Origin: Streptacidiphilus fuscans
Lineage (GTDB): Bacteria > Actinomycetota > Actinomycetes > Streptomycetales > Streptomycetaceae
DNA length: 64,000 bases
Assembly: GCF_015690355.1 (NCBI RefSeq)
Contig: NZ_JADPRT010000003.1
Coordinates: 400,474-464,473 of the forward strand
Direction: 5' to 3'
Position 1 is the first letter of the stretch. Each line of letters begins with the position of its first letter. This document shows positions 12,021 through 20,854 of the stretch, piece by piece. Below the pieces are notes generated by a model. The model was given only the letters and a program-made list of their open reading frames with translations, was not told the DNA's origin and did not search any database. A program made the position numbers and the translations under genes.

Positions 12021-14221
12021 TACTCAGCGTCACTTTCCGGGGCGTCGTCGTCCCGTCGTGCGAGCGCTGCGAGGACCTTGGCGCGGGTGACGACCATCTG
12101 TCCGTCGCTCTTGTGCGGGGCCGCGCCGACGCTCTCCAGGAGCTGCTTCAAGTCCTGGGGAGACCACGCCCGGTAGAAGCCGGGGTTCAGGTCGGCGAGC
12201 CGCTGGAGCACCTCGCGGGTCAGCATCCGGGGTGCGTCGCCGAGCACCTGGGCGACGTCGGCGAGCGGGTCCACCTCTTCGGTGTCCTTCTCCGTCGCGG
12301 CGCGGGTGGTGACGGCGGTGCGCTCGGCCTTGGCCCGGTCGGTGATCTCGATCGCTTCCGCGTCGGGGATGTAGTGCGTCCGCACCGTGATCGAGGACTG
12401 CCCCGGTGCCAGCTTGATCCCGTCACCCGTGACGACCAGCGTGCCCTTGTCCAGCCCCTGGCGCAGCAGGTGCGGGGCGGCGCCGCCGTTCACGGCCTTG
12501 TCGCCCAGCGCCATGCGGGCCTGTGCCTCCGTGCCGACCACGAGGGAGGCGCGGATGTGCGCGCCCTCGCGGACCAGCTTGGGCAGGTTCTGGTCGGTGG
12601 GGTCTTGGGTGCCCTGCCACAGCAGCACGTTCACCACACGGCCCTGATTGTGGATCTTCCGGGCGGCCATGAAGTACCGGGACGTGGCCTTGGTCCCGCC
12701 GTAGGGGCGCTTGTCCGCACCGACGACCGGGCACATGAACGCGACCTGTGCTTCGTCCACGATGCCGATCAGCGGCGGGAACACGGTTCCGGCCGGGGCC
12801 TGGATGCGGCGCTCCATCTCTTCGACCAGCTCTTCGAGCATCTCGGTCGCGTCGATGACGTGGTCATCGGTCGGCCCCTGGATGAGCACGGTGGCCAGGC
12901 CGTCGAACATGCCCCAGTCGCCCACACCCTTCAGGTCGGCGATCCGGAACTCGACCGTGGGGTCGAGCGCCAGCCACAAGGCCAGTGACCGCAGGGACAC
13001 GGTCTTGCCCTGGTTGGACAGGCCCGTGACCAGCAGGTGCCGCTGGAACAGGCTGATCAGGGCGGCGTCGCCGCGCAGGTCCTGACCCCACGGCGCGCGG
13101 CCGGTCTTGTAGTTCGCGGTCGCGGTGGCGTCGGTGACCAGCGGGGACGGGCCGATCGGTTGGTCCAGCGCGCCGGAGTCGGCGATCCACAGCCGCACCG
13201 TGCGGGCGGCCTGCGGGATCGTGATGAACACCTCGTGCTCGTGCCGGTTCAGGTTCTCCGCGAGCTTGCGGCGCTTGTTCTGCACCTCCACCGTCGTCAC
13301 CCCGGTGGGGAGCTGGACGTCGACTTCGACGCCGCACCCGGCGATGGTGATCGGTCCGAGCATGCCTGCCCCGGCGTCGCCCATCTCCAAGATGGCCTTC
13401 CGCAGCGGGGCGATGCCCAGGTCCCGCAGCGCCAGGACCACGGAGGACGGGGTGATCGGCTCACCGTCGCCGCCGTTGTTGGTGGGCAGGGCCCAGGAGG
13501 GGGCGGCCTGCCGCTTGCGCCCGGCGTTCCAGCAGGCCAGCAGCGCTATTGCGGGTGCCACGGTGAGCATCGGGCTCCACACGACGGAGGCGATGTACAC
13601 GACCATGGTGGCCAGGTGGATCGCGAACATGGCCGGGGCGATGGTCTCGCCGACGTGGTGGGTGCTGATGGCCATCGCGATGCCGAGCGCGAGCAGCCCT
13701 GCGGCGGTGGCGAGCGTGCCGACCAGCAGGCTCTTCGCGAGCCGGACGGGTGCGGTGATCAGGTCCATGCGGCGCTGGTGGCGGGCGGAGCGGAACGCGG
13801 CGGCGCGCTGCTCCCACTCCATCGCGACTTCCGGCTGACCGGCCGCTTCGGCGGCGCGCATCATCCGTTCGTAGCGGGCCGTGGTGCGGGACTCCCACCC
13901 GCGCCGGGCCAGGATGCCAGCACCAGCGGTGGCGAACATTCCGTGCCGCACGGTGAACCGGGCAGCAGCCGCGGTGCGCTCATGCGTCGCGACCCGGCGC
14001 GTCAGTTGAGCAGCCCGCAGCAGGCGCGGGGGCAGGGTGCCCCGGATTCGTGCCGGCCGAATCGTCGCCCGCGTGCTGGCCTCGGTCGGAGCGTCCGGGG
14101 CGGGGAGGGTGGTCTTGGTGAGCAGGTCGGGGAACGGCAGGACCGCACCCCCGACGGTGTCGGGCACGGCGTCTTCGACAACCGTCGTGCCGTGCTGGTC
14201 GTTCAGCGGATCGTGGTTCAC
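12020..14221 (-). CDS. FtsK/SpoIIIE-type conjugative DNA translocase (TraB/TraSA-like)
   Basis: 733 aa from a GTG at 14221, which has GGAAGGA six bases upstream; an ATG at 14242 lacks one. It is predicted to move double-stranded element DNA between mycelia as a membrane-anchored hexamer. Residues ~155-260 contain several hydrophobic helices (LLVGTLATAAGLLALGIAM, FAIHLATMVVYIASVVW, AIALLACW). The motor domain has Walker A GLSNQGKT at 400-407 and Walker B ending DEAQ at 489-492. The C-terminal ~90 residues (ADVAQVLG to LAALARR) resemble a winged helix, the part that reads clt repeats in TraB. It is the only transfer motor in the element. Confidence 0.9.
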   Translation of the reverse strand: MNHDPLNDQHGTTVVEDAVPDTVGGAVLPFPDLLTKTTLPAPDAPTEASTRATIRPARIRGTLPPRLLRAAQLTRRVATHERTAAAARFTVRHGMFATAGAGILARRGWESRTTARYERMMRAAEAAGQPEVAMEWEQRAAAFRSARHQRRMDLITAPVRLAKSLLVGTLATAAGLLALGIAMAISTHHVGETIAPAMFAIHLATMVVYIASVVWSPMLTVAPAIALLACWNAGRKRQAAPSWALPTNNGGDGEPITPSSVVLALRDLGIAPLRKAILEMGDAGAGMLGPITIAGCGVEVDVQLPTGVTTVEVQNKRRKLAENLNRHEHEVFITIPQAARTVRLWIADSGALDQPIGPSPLVTDATATANYKTGRAPWGQDLRGDAALISLFQRHLLVTGLSNQGKTVSLRSLALWLALDPTVEFRIADLKGVGDWGMFDGLATVLIQGPTDDHVIDATEMLEELVEEMERRIQAPAGTVFPPLIGIVDEAQVAFMCPVVGADKRPYGGTKATSRYFMAARKIHNQGRVVNVLLWQGTQDPTDQNLPKLVREGAHIRASLVVGTEAQARMALGDKAVNGGAAPHLLRQGLDKGTLVVTGDGIKLAPGQSSITVRTHYIPDAEAIEITDRAKAERTAVTTRAATEKDTEEVDPLADVAQVLGDAPRMLTREVLQRLADLNPGFYRAWSPQDLKQLLESVGAAPHKSDGQMVVTRAKVLAALARRDDDAPESDAE

Positions 14222-14301
14222 TTCAAGTCCTTCCAAGCTCATCGGGAGGACCCAGGGCGCACCGGATGCTGTCCAGGCGGGTGCGCCCCGGGCTGACGTG
14301 C

Positions 14302-14670
14302 TCAGGCGGCGAGAGTCGCTGTGTCGTGGCAGGCCACGCAGGTGCCGAGCGAGAGCGGGATCACGTAGCCGACATCCCGTCGGCAGGTGGGGCAGGTGCG
14401 CCGGGCCCGCATCGCGGCAGCAAGAGCCGTGCGCTTGGCCGGGGTCATCGGCCGGACCGGCTTGGCCAGGTCCACGCGGTACAGGTACGCGCACCGGACG
14501 CCGCCCCGGGTCTTGCGGGAGCGCCACAGGATCTGCGCGGCCACGGGCTGACCTGCCGGACGCAGGTCACAGGCCCGGAGCTGACGGCGCGTCGCGTACC
14601 CCTCCGGGGCGAGCCGGAACGGATACGTAGGGATACCGAACCGGGCCCCGGTCGGGTCGTAGAACCTCAC
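14302..14670 (-). CDS. RRQRL-motif zinc-binding protein (AICE)
   Basis: 122 aa, ATG start overlapping the preceding stop as ATGA. An Arg-rich motif, ATRRQLRACDLRPAGQPV, lies near residue 27. The C-terminal part has CPTC and, about 15 residues later, CVAC, a likely zinc ribbon. Small proteins with this RRQRL-type motif and zinc site are common next to translocase genes in Streptomyces AICEs; their role is unknown. The gene lies 80 bases before the translocase start in the same direction, so they are probably in one operon. Confidence 0.75.
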   Translation of the reverse strand: MRFYDPTGARFGIPTYPFRLAPEGYATRRQLRACDLRPAGQPVAAQILWRSRKTRGGVRCAYLYRVDLAKPVRPMTPAKRTALAAAMRARRTCPTCRRDVGYVIPLSLGTCVACHDTATLAA

Positions 14671-15530
14671 GCCGCGCCCTCATCCGCGTCCGGGTCGTCG
14701 GCGGGCTCGGGGACGGAGTGGAGCTGGGGGCGGGCGGCGCGCTCTGCCTTGAGTGCGTCCCGCAGCGTCCGTGCCTTCGCGGCCGACGTGTGCAGCCCGG
14801 CCCGCAGCCGGTCGGCAGTGAGCTGGTCGTCCGACCAGTCGGCCGACAGCTCCCGGGCTTCGGTGAGGAGTTCGTCCGGTGTGCGGGTCGGGCGCTTGGC
14901 CCTAGCGGCGACCGGAACCGCTCCGGTCGACCGACGCGGACGGGACGCAGGAGTCGATGGCTCCGGTGCCTCGGTCGGCTCCGGAGTCGGCTCGGGCCGC
15001 GCCGTAGCGGGCGCGGTGTCGACCGAGGGAAGTGGGTCGGGGTCGGCCAACTTGCCCAGGTCAGACCCCGACCGATTTGTCAGTGTCTGTGCCGATGCAG
15101 CAGATTCGGGCTTGTGGTGCAGCACCTTCGCGACCAGATCCGACCCGAAGAAGATGGAGCCGACCGGCAGCGACGTGGCCAGGAGCACCAGCGCCCAGTT
15201 GGCGGGGGCCCAGTCGGCCAACCCGACCCGGCCGCCCGACTGGATCGCGGGCACCAACCCGTGCACGTAGTTCAGCACCAGCGAGGCGACCGTGTACCCG
15301 GCCAGCACCCGAAGCGAGAACTTGCGATCCCTGCCCTCGGGCAGGATCAGCGCGGCGATCAGTGCCAGCGCCATCAGCCCGTCCACCACCAGTGGATAGA
15401 CATCGGCGGCGACCGTGTCCGCGCCGATCGCGTGGGCCACGTCCCGCAGTGCGTGCCACGAGACGCGGAACGCCATGCCGACCACGGCCAGCAGGCCGAG
15501 CACCAGCGTGACCTTGGGCCACCGGTTCAT
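14667..15530 (-). CDS. DUF2637 membrane protein, SpdB-like (AICE)
   Basis: 287 aa, ATG start coupled by ATGA to the next gene downstream. The N-terminal ~150 residues hold four hydrophobic helices (VTLVLGLLAVVGMAFRVSW, PLVVDGLMALALIAALI, then two more), as in DUF2637 proteins such as SpdB2. The remainder is a disordered Pro/Glu/Thr/Ala region and a basic helical C-terminus (DQLTADRLRAGLHTSAAKA) that could be a small DNA-binding domain. Spd proteins are known to help the element spread through septated mycelium. The position within the coupled transfer gene run fits. Confidence 0.8.
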   Translation of the reverse strand: MNRWPKVTLVLGLLAVVGMAFRVSWHALRDVAHAIGADTVAADVYPLVVDGLMALALIAALILPEGRDRKFSLRVLAGYTVASLVLNYVHGLVPAIQSGGRVGLADWAPANWALVLLATSLPVGSIFFGSDLVAKVLHHKPESAASAQTLTNRSGSDLGKLADPDPLPSVDTAPATARPEPTPEPTEAPEPSTPASRPRRSTGAVPVAARAKRPTRTPDELLTEARELSADWSDDQLTADRLRAGLHTSAAKARTLRDALKAERAARPQLHSVPEPADDPDADEGAA

Positions 15531-15736
15531 CCGCGCGGCCCCCCGATCAACGCGTGGAGCACGACCAGCACCAGCAGGTACGCACCCGCCGCCCCCGCCA
15601 AAGCGGGGATGCCGAAGCGGTGGAACTCCCACAGCACCGCGCCCGCAGCGGTCCAGGCGGCGAGCTTGGCGAACGGCCGGTCCCCCGGAGTCCGCCCGCG
15701 CTGGGGGATGACGTAGATCTGCTGACGGCGCTTCAT
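15527..15736 (-). CDS. Small two-helix membrane protein (AICE)
   Basis: 69 aa. It starts MKRRQQIYVIPQRGR, a basic head, followed by two hydrophobic segments (AKLAAWTAAGAVLWEF and IPALAGAAGAYLLVLVVLHAL). Its ATG overlaps the preceding stop, and its own stop overlaps the start of the DUF2637 gene, so it sits inside a chain of coupled genes. It is probably a small spread (Spd-like) protein, by position only. Confidence 0.7.
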   Translation of the reverse strand: MKRRQQIYVIPQRGRTPGDRPFAKLAAWTAAGAVLWEFHRFGIPALAGAAGAYLLVLVVLHALIGGPRG

Positions 15737-16011
15737 GCCGCGACCCCCGTTCGGAAGGCCCGACGGCGGACCGGAATCGGGTGGCGCAGCGGGATCGGGG
15801 CCTGCCGCATCAGCAACTGCGCGTACGCGGCCAACTCCGGGTCCTCGTCGGCCAGGTCCGGCAGCATGTCGCGCGCCGCGTCCAGCCGGGCGGCACGCTC
15901 GGTCTCGCTCTCGCCCGGGACACCGGCGAAGAGCTGGTGCTCGACACCGAGCGCGAGCTCGGTGAACTCGAACGTGTCGAAGGCCTCGTGGCCTGCAACC
16001 ATGTACTTCAC
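15733..16011 (-). CDS. Hypothetical protein, first gene of the transfer operon
   Basis: 92 aa from a GTG start (VKYMVAGHEAFDTFEF) with GCGAGG upstream. The first ~60 residues are acidic and helical (ESETERAARLDAARDMLPDLADEDPE is negative overall), and the last ~25 are strongly basic (RHPIPVRRRAFRTG). There is no membrane segment. It overlaps the next gene by ATGA. Nothing in it identifies a function. It is the promoter-proximal gene of the minus-strand transfer run. Confidence 0.65.
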   Translation of the reverse strand: MKYMVAGHEAFDTFEFTELALGVEHQLFAGVPGESETERAARLDAARDMLPDLADEDPELAAYAQLLMRQAPIPLRHPIPVRRRAFRTGVAA

Positions 16012-16456
16012 GGGTCTGCCTCGCTTCGTAGCAGGGAGGCGACACGTGCAGGGGCGACTGCTGTCCGGCCAAGGAAGCAGCAGTCGCCCCGACGCATGTG
16101 TCGTGACCACTCGCCAACCGAGTAGCCATGACCCCCGATGCCCCCGCCGAAGCGGGGCACATCGAGGACCAAAGACACTCGTTTGATCAAGCCGACCCCA
16201 CGTGAGTGGAGTCGGCGCGTCGTCCATCAAGGCGGACGACGATCCCTCGGACTGACAAGGCGCCGGAACCTCAGCCCGCTCTGTCCCGGGCTCCTGATCG
16301 TGCATTCGTGCAGGTCAGAGCAGCCCCATGCAGGGCCATTCGCCGCTGTCCTAGGACTGCGCCGCGCTCTGAGAAGACAATGCACCCGCAGTCCCAGGAC
16401 TGTCAACAGTCCTGGGACTGTGCTTCACTTGTTGCTGGCGAGAGGAGCCCATACAC
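16012..16456. promoter_or_regulatory. Divergent control region with three stem-loops
   Basis: 445 bases separate the transfer operon (minus) from the GntR gene (plus). Nearest the transfer genes are three hairpins: 16051-16090 with perfect 13-bp arms (GGGGCGACTGCTG), 16137-16163 with a GC-rich arm and CGAA loop, and 16191-16216 with 11-bp arms and one mismatch. The GntR-side part holds three operator-like palindromes (separate entry). The hairpins could be a structured leader RNA, an attenuator or a lagging-strand origin; the sequence alone does not decide. Confidence 0.6.
16346..16420. promoter_or_regulatory. Three GntR-type operators
   Basis: Three palindromes share the core GTCCTRGGAC or GTCCCAGGAC: CTGTCCTAGGACTG (16346-16359), CAGTCCCAGGACTG (16389-16402) and CAGTCCTGGGACTG (16407-16420). 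The last two together form a perfect 14-4-14 inverted repeat. They lie 37-111 bases before the GntR start codon, the right place for autoregulation and for control of the divergent transfer operon, like KorSA in pSAM2. Confidence 0.7.
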
Positions 16457-17251
16457 ATGGCACCGAAGTGGCGGGACTTGGCCGACAAGCTGGCCGCACG
16501 CATCCGGCGCGGTGAATACGCGCCGGGTGACCCCCTGCCGACCATCCGAGAACTCGTTGAAGCAGGCGAGGGCTCCAAGAGCACTGTTCACGAGGCCTAT
16601 AAGGCCCTGGAGCGCGAAGGGCTGGTCGTCTCGTCCCGTGGCCATGGGACTGTCGTTCGCCCGAGGACGCCCCTGAAGCGCATCGGCATCGAGCGCTACG
16701 ACAAGGCGAAGTGGCGTGATGGGGATGAGGTCGCATTCATCGCCGACCGCGTCTCGTCCGGGCGGCCCTATCGCCGAGACGAGCAGACGCAGACGGTCAG
16801 CCGCGTTGCTGCCCCGCCGCTCGTGGCGGAGGCTTACGGGCTTCCTGCCGAAGCTCAGGTCTACGCCCGGGCCCGGCTGGTCAAGGAAGGCAAGCAGCCG
16901 ACGCACACCCTGACCAGCTACTACCGCCCCGAGATCGTTGAGGGCACACGCATCGTCGACCCGACGCCCGGTCCGGCCGGCCGAGGCGGAGGGTTCCGCG
17001 TTCTCTTCGATGCCGGGTACGAGATCGACCACATGCGAGAGGAGATCTTCGCGCGCACACCCACGCCGGAAGAGGCGAAGACGCTCCAGCTGCCTGCGGG
17101 CGAGCCGGTAGTGGAGCTGCACAGGTTTACGTACACGGCTGATGGGACCCTGGTGGAGGTTGCGATTGGCGTGCATGCCGCCACGCGCTTCGCATGGGTC
17201 TACGACTTCAAGGTCCCCGACACGGCGAGCAACGAAGAGGAGTCCGTGTGA
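16457..17251 (+). CDS. GntR/HutC-family regulator (KorSA-like)
   Basis: 264 aa, ATG start behind GAGAGGAG. Residues 1-70 are a GntR winged helix (WRDLADKLAARIRRGEYAPG, LPTIRELVEAGEGSKSTVHE, GLVVSSRGHGTVV). Residues ~95-250 have the pattern of a UTRA ligand-binding domain (RDEQTQTVSRVAAPP through VVELHRFTYTADGTLVEV). In related elements such a protein represses excision, replication and transfer. Three matching palindromes lie in its own promoter region. Its stop overlaps the next gene as GTGA. Confidence 0.88.
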   Translation: MAPKWRDLADKLAARIRRGEYAPGDPLPTIRELVEAGEGSKSTVHEAYKALEREGLVVSSRGHGTVVRPRTPLKRIGIERYDKAKWRDGDEVAFIADRVSSGRPYRRDEQTQTVSRVAAPPLVAEAYGLPAEAQVYARARLVKEGKQPTHTLTSYYRPEIVEGTRIVDPTPGPAGRGGGFRVLFDAGYEIDHMREEIFARTPTPEEAKTLQLPAGEPVVELHRFTYTADGTLVEVAIGVHAATRFAWVYDFKVPDTASNEEESV

Positions 17252-17913
17252 TCTCGGAGCAGTCCTGGGCGGACGCTCAACTGATCTGGGACTTCCACCA
17301 GATGCACCACGAGGTCCGCCCTTGTGACGTCGTGATCGGCTTGGGCAGTCACGATCTGGGCGTGGCGGATACGGCAGCGGATCTCTTTGAGCGCGGAATG
17401 GCTCCGCTCATCGTCTTCACTGGCGGCAACAGCCCCACGACGCGGGAGCGCATGCCGAGAGGGGAAGCCACGCACTACCTGGAGCGGGCTCTTGAGCTTG
17501 GCGTCCCGCGAGGCGCCGTGCTGGTGGAGCCGCATGCCGCGAACACCGCCGAGAACTTCCGCTTCTCTCGGGCCGTGCTTGAGGAGGCCGGGGTCAAGGT
17601 GTCGTCTGCCCTGCTGGTAACCAAGCCGTATGAGGAGAAGCGCGCCTACGCGACTGCCTGCAAGGAATGGCCAGAGGTCGAGTTCTTCTGCGCGTCCACG
17701 TCGATGACCCTGGAGAGCTACGCGAACTCGATCGGCGACGCGCGCATGGTCATCGACATGCTGGTCGGAGCGCTCCAGCGCTTGCGGATCTATCCGGATC
17801 AGGGCTTCATGATCCGCATGCCGGTCCCGGATGACGTCGTCGCTGCCTACCAGAGACTCTGCCGCGAGGGCTTCACCCGTCGCCTTGTCCCTGGGTACGC
17901 AGAAACAGCGTGA
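17248..17913 (+). CDS. YdcF/DUF218-family protein (AICE cargo)
   Basis: 221 aa from a GTG that overlaps the GntR stop. It matches the DUF218 fold: DVVIGLGSHDLGVADTAADL, then APLIVFTGGNSPTTRER, GEATHYLERALELGVPRGAV, NTAENFRFSR and LLVTKPYEEKRAYATA. There is no N-terminal membrane anchor, unlike SanA or YdcF, so a cytoplasmic form is likely. The biochemical activity of the family is poorly known. Coupling to the regulator suggests it contributes to sensing or is controlled as cargo; this is inference. Confidence 0.8.
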   Translation: MISEQSWADAQLIWDFHQMHHEVRPCDVVIGLGSHDLGVADTAADLFERGMAPLIVFTGGNSPTTRERMPRGEATHYLERALELGVPRGAVLVEPHAANTAENFRFSRAVLEEAGVKVSSALLVTKPYEEKRAYATACKEWPEVEFFCASTSMTLESYANSIGDARMVIDMLVGALQRLRIYPDQGFMIRMPVPDDVVAAYQRLCREGFTRRLVPGYAETA

Positions 17914-17990
17914 TCAACATTGCCGATCGCTCCCCACCCGAGCTTGGCATGAGATGAGATTGAAGGACGCTCGTCAAAGAGGAGGCAGTG

Positions 17991-18296
17991 GTGCCCGTAC
18001 CGCCTGAGCAAATCCTCGTTCCCAGGGATCCGATCAGCTCCGTTTGGAGCACTCGATGGCAGCTCATGTGCCCTGCCTGTGGGTCAGACGGGGTCGAGAA
18101 CATGGACTACAAGCCGGACCATGAGGTCGCGACGGTCCACCCCGATCGAGACGAGTACGACAGTCCCATCGGTACGCGCGGGGGCTACGTGCGGGTGGAC
18201 CTCGAATGTACTCAGGGCCATGGCTTCGCCTTCATCATCGGGAACCACAAGGGTGCGGAGTTCGTGGGCGTCGTCGCGCGTACCGAGCCGTCGTGA
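17991..18296 (+). CDS. Small CxxC protein near attR
   Basis: 101 aa. A GTG at 17991 is chosen because GAGGAGG ends five bases before it; the adjacent GTG at 17988 is too close. The sequence WQLMCPACGSDGVEN and later ECTQGHGFAFIIGNHKG look like a small zinc-binding beta-rich fold. No known family is recognised. It is the last gene before attR and appears to be cargo of the element. Confidence 0.65.
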   Translation: MPVPPEQILVPRDPISSVWSTRWQLMCPACGSDGVENMDYKPDHEVATVHPDRDEYDSPIGTRGGYVRVDLECTQGHGFAFIIGNHKGAEFVGVVARTEPS

Positions 18297-18426
18297 CCAG
18301 CCCGAGGCTGGCAGTCGTTGCCTGACCGGCACTGGCGTACGCCCAACCTCCACGCCAACAGTGGCGAACGATGACGAACGGCGGCGGTGCCCAGCGCACG
18401 GGTGACCCCTATATCCAGGCGCTTCA

Positions 18427-18447
18427 TCTGGGGCGAGTCGCCCCAGA
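18427..18447. repeat. 21-bp palindrome beside attR
   Basis: TCTGGGGCGA-G-TCGCCCCAGA is a perfect 10-bp inverted repeat with a single central base, ending five bases before the attR repeat. It could terminate the last plus-strand gene or serve as a binding site for integrase or excisionase. Confidence 0.6.
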
Positions 18448-18452
18448 GATCA

Positions 18453-19390
<938 letters not shown>

Positions 19391-19564
19391 TCCGGGCCGC
19401 CCCTCTCGGGAGGACGGGAGCGGCGTGGGGAGCAGGGCTAAACGGGCCGACCGGGGCCCGGATATGACCCGCAGTCGGCCGACGAGGCCATAGTCATGCC
19501 TGGCTTTGTACGGCGGGGTGTAGCATCGCGGCAAGGACGTCATCGAGGAAGTCGAGGTCTCGCG

Positions 19565-19696
19565 GTGAAGAAGCTTCTGCTGGTTGTTCTGGCCGCTCTG
19601 GGCGGGTACTTCGTTTACCGCCAGGTGCAGGCGGACCGCGCCGAGCAGGACCTGTGGACCGAGGCCACCGACCCGATCCCGGCCGGCTCCCGCTGA
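19565..19696 (+). CDS. DLW-39 family small protein
   Basis: 43 aa from a GTG. It has a short membrane helix (KKLLLVVLAALGGYFVY), a charged stretch and the signature DLWTEATD. This family is named after its ~39-residue length and conserved DLW and is found in actinobacteria just before tRNA-Ala near gyrA, as here. No function is established. The gene is easily missed because a longer in-frame reading (from 19496) adds an unconserved N-terminus. Confidence 0.85.
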   Translation: MKKLLLVVLAALGGYFVYRQVQADRAEQDLWTEATDPIPAGSR

Positions 19697-19801
19697 GCCG
19701 AGCATTCAGCCTGGTCGGCCCGGCGCGGTCGGCCCGCTGGGAGTGATCGTGGTGGTCCGTGCTGCCGCGCGGAGCGGGTACGCTTGTGCGCGGCAGTTCG
19801 C

Positions 19802-19874
19802 GGGGCCTTAGCTCAGTTGGTAGAGCGCCGTCTTTGCATGGCGGATGTCAGGGGTTCGACTCCCCTAGGCTCCA
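19802..19874 (+). tRNA. tRNA-Ala (TGC)
   Basis: Acceptor strand GGGGCCT (19802-19808) pairs with AGGCTCC (19867-19873), discriminator A19874. The anticodon loop TTTGCAT gives TGC. No CCA is encoded (ACAG follows). A complete D arm and T arm (GGTTCGACTCC) are visible. Confidence 0.97.
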
Positions 19875-19884
19875 CAGACGACGA

Positions 19885-19922
19885 CATGGCTCCCGCCCGT
19901 GGTGACACGGGCGGGAGCCATG
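19885..19922 (+). terminator. Terminator of tRNA-Ala
   Basis: Perfect 17-bp arms (CATGGCTCCCGCCCGTG and its complement) around a 4-base loop, starting 10 bases after the tRNA. Confidence 0.85.
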
Positions 19923-19942
19923 TGTCTTGTGCGCGCCGGTGC

Positions 19943-19984
19943 CAAGATCGCCAACTGTCACACGCGTGACAGTTGGCGATCTTG
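19943..19984. repeat. 42-bp near-perfect palindrome
   Basis: Starting CAAGATCGCCAACTGTCAC and ending with its exact complement: 19 paired bases on each arm, one mismatch pair (19962/19965) and an uninterrupted centre. It lies between the tRNA-Ala terminator and the end of the convergent minus-strand gene, so it may be that gene's terminator, but its length and near-lack of loop are unusual. Confidence 0.8.
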
Positions 19985-20008
19985 TTCGGCAGTCGGCCGC
20001 CGGCGGCG

Positions 20009-20773
20009 TCAGTGCTTGGGGCGCTGGTCCTTGCTGCCCTTCGCCGCGCCCGCCTCGTCGCCCTGGTCGCCCTTCTCGCCACCCTCGGCCTCCTTGGCGG
20101 CGACCTCCGGGTCGAGCGGCAGCGAGCCGTCGACCGTCGAGCTGGCGCTGGAGCCGCCGGGCTGCGGGCCGGTCTCCCGGAGCGGGATCGGGGTGGTGGG
20201 CGGTTCCACCAGCCAATCCGGGTTGCTCTGCTTCTGGTACCACTTCCAGGCCGCCAGACCGCCACCGGCCATGGCGCCCAGGGCCAGGAGGGTGATTCCG
20301 CGGCGAAGCCAGCGGCCCCGGCGCGCGTTCGCGCGGGCGTGGGCGGCGGTCAGCGCCTCGATCTCCGCCAGCGACACCTCGCCACGCACCACCGGCAGCG
20401 CGGCGGCGGAACGGTCGTGGACCTCGTGGACGGCCGTCTGGGCCGCCGGAAGGATCTGGTCGAGGGCCACGGCCCGTGCCTGCCGTGCGGCGGCACGAGC
20501 CCGCCCTGCGGCCTTGCCGACGGTGTTGCCGGCGTCCACCACGGGTGCGGGGACGTTGGCCCGTGCCTGCTCCCACAGCGGGACCACCTGTCCCTGCACG
20601 GTGCCCTGGGCCGCCAGGCGGGCGTGCTCGACCGCTGAGCCGATGACCGGAGCGAGCCTGTGCCGGGCCTCGTCGGCGTACTGCGCTGCGGTGTCCTTGG
20701 CGCTCACGGCGTATGGCGTGAGCTGCTCACGAGTGCGACTGGCTGCCTCGCGAGCTGCGTCGATCCGGCTCAC
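20009..20773 (-). CDS. DUF5324 family membrane protein
   Basis: 254 aa, GTG start with a strong AGGAGGAGG upstream. Residues 1-150 are amphipathic helices rich in Ala, Arg and Glu (TREQLTPYAVSAKDTAAQYADEARH would begin it). One membrane helix follows (ITLLALGAMAGGGLAAWKW), then a Pro/Ser/Gly and Glu/Lys-rich tail. This matches the DUF5324 proteins of Streptomyces, found at this spot in the chromosome. No function is known. Confidence 0.82.
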   Translation of the reverse strand: MSRIDAAREAASRTREQLTPYAVSAKDTAAQYADEARHRLAPVIGSAVEHARLAAQGTVQGQVVPLWEQARANVPAPVVDAGNTVGKAAGRARAAARQARAVALDQILPAAQTAVHEVHDRSAAALPVVRGEVSLAEIEALTAAHARANARRGRWLRRGITLLALGAMAGGGLAAWKWYQKQSNPDWLVEPPTTPIPLRETGPQPGGSSASSTVDGSLPLDPEVAAKEAEGGEKGDQGDEAGAAKGSKDQRPKH

Positions 20774-20818
20774 CGGAACCTCCTCCTGGGGCGTCCTGCT
20801 GGGGCGTCCTGTTCCTCG

Positions 20819-20854
20819 CGTTCATCACGTTCATCAGGTTCATCGCGTTTGTCA
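20819..20854. repeat. Four imperfect 9-bp tandem repeats
   Basis: CGTTCATCA, CGTTCATCA, GGTTCATCG and CGTTTGTCA lie end to end in the upstream region of the DUF5324 gene, 46 bases before its start. They may be a binding array or simple slippage. Confidence 0.6.

Noticed and set aside
16008..16190. A 60-residue minus-strand frame upstream of the transfer operon
   Set aside because: It runs through two stem-loops, has no plausible ribosome-binding site and resembles no protein; structured non-coding DNA fits better.
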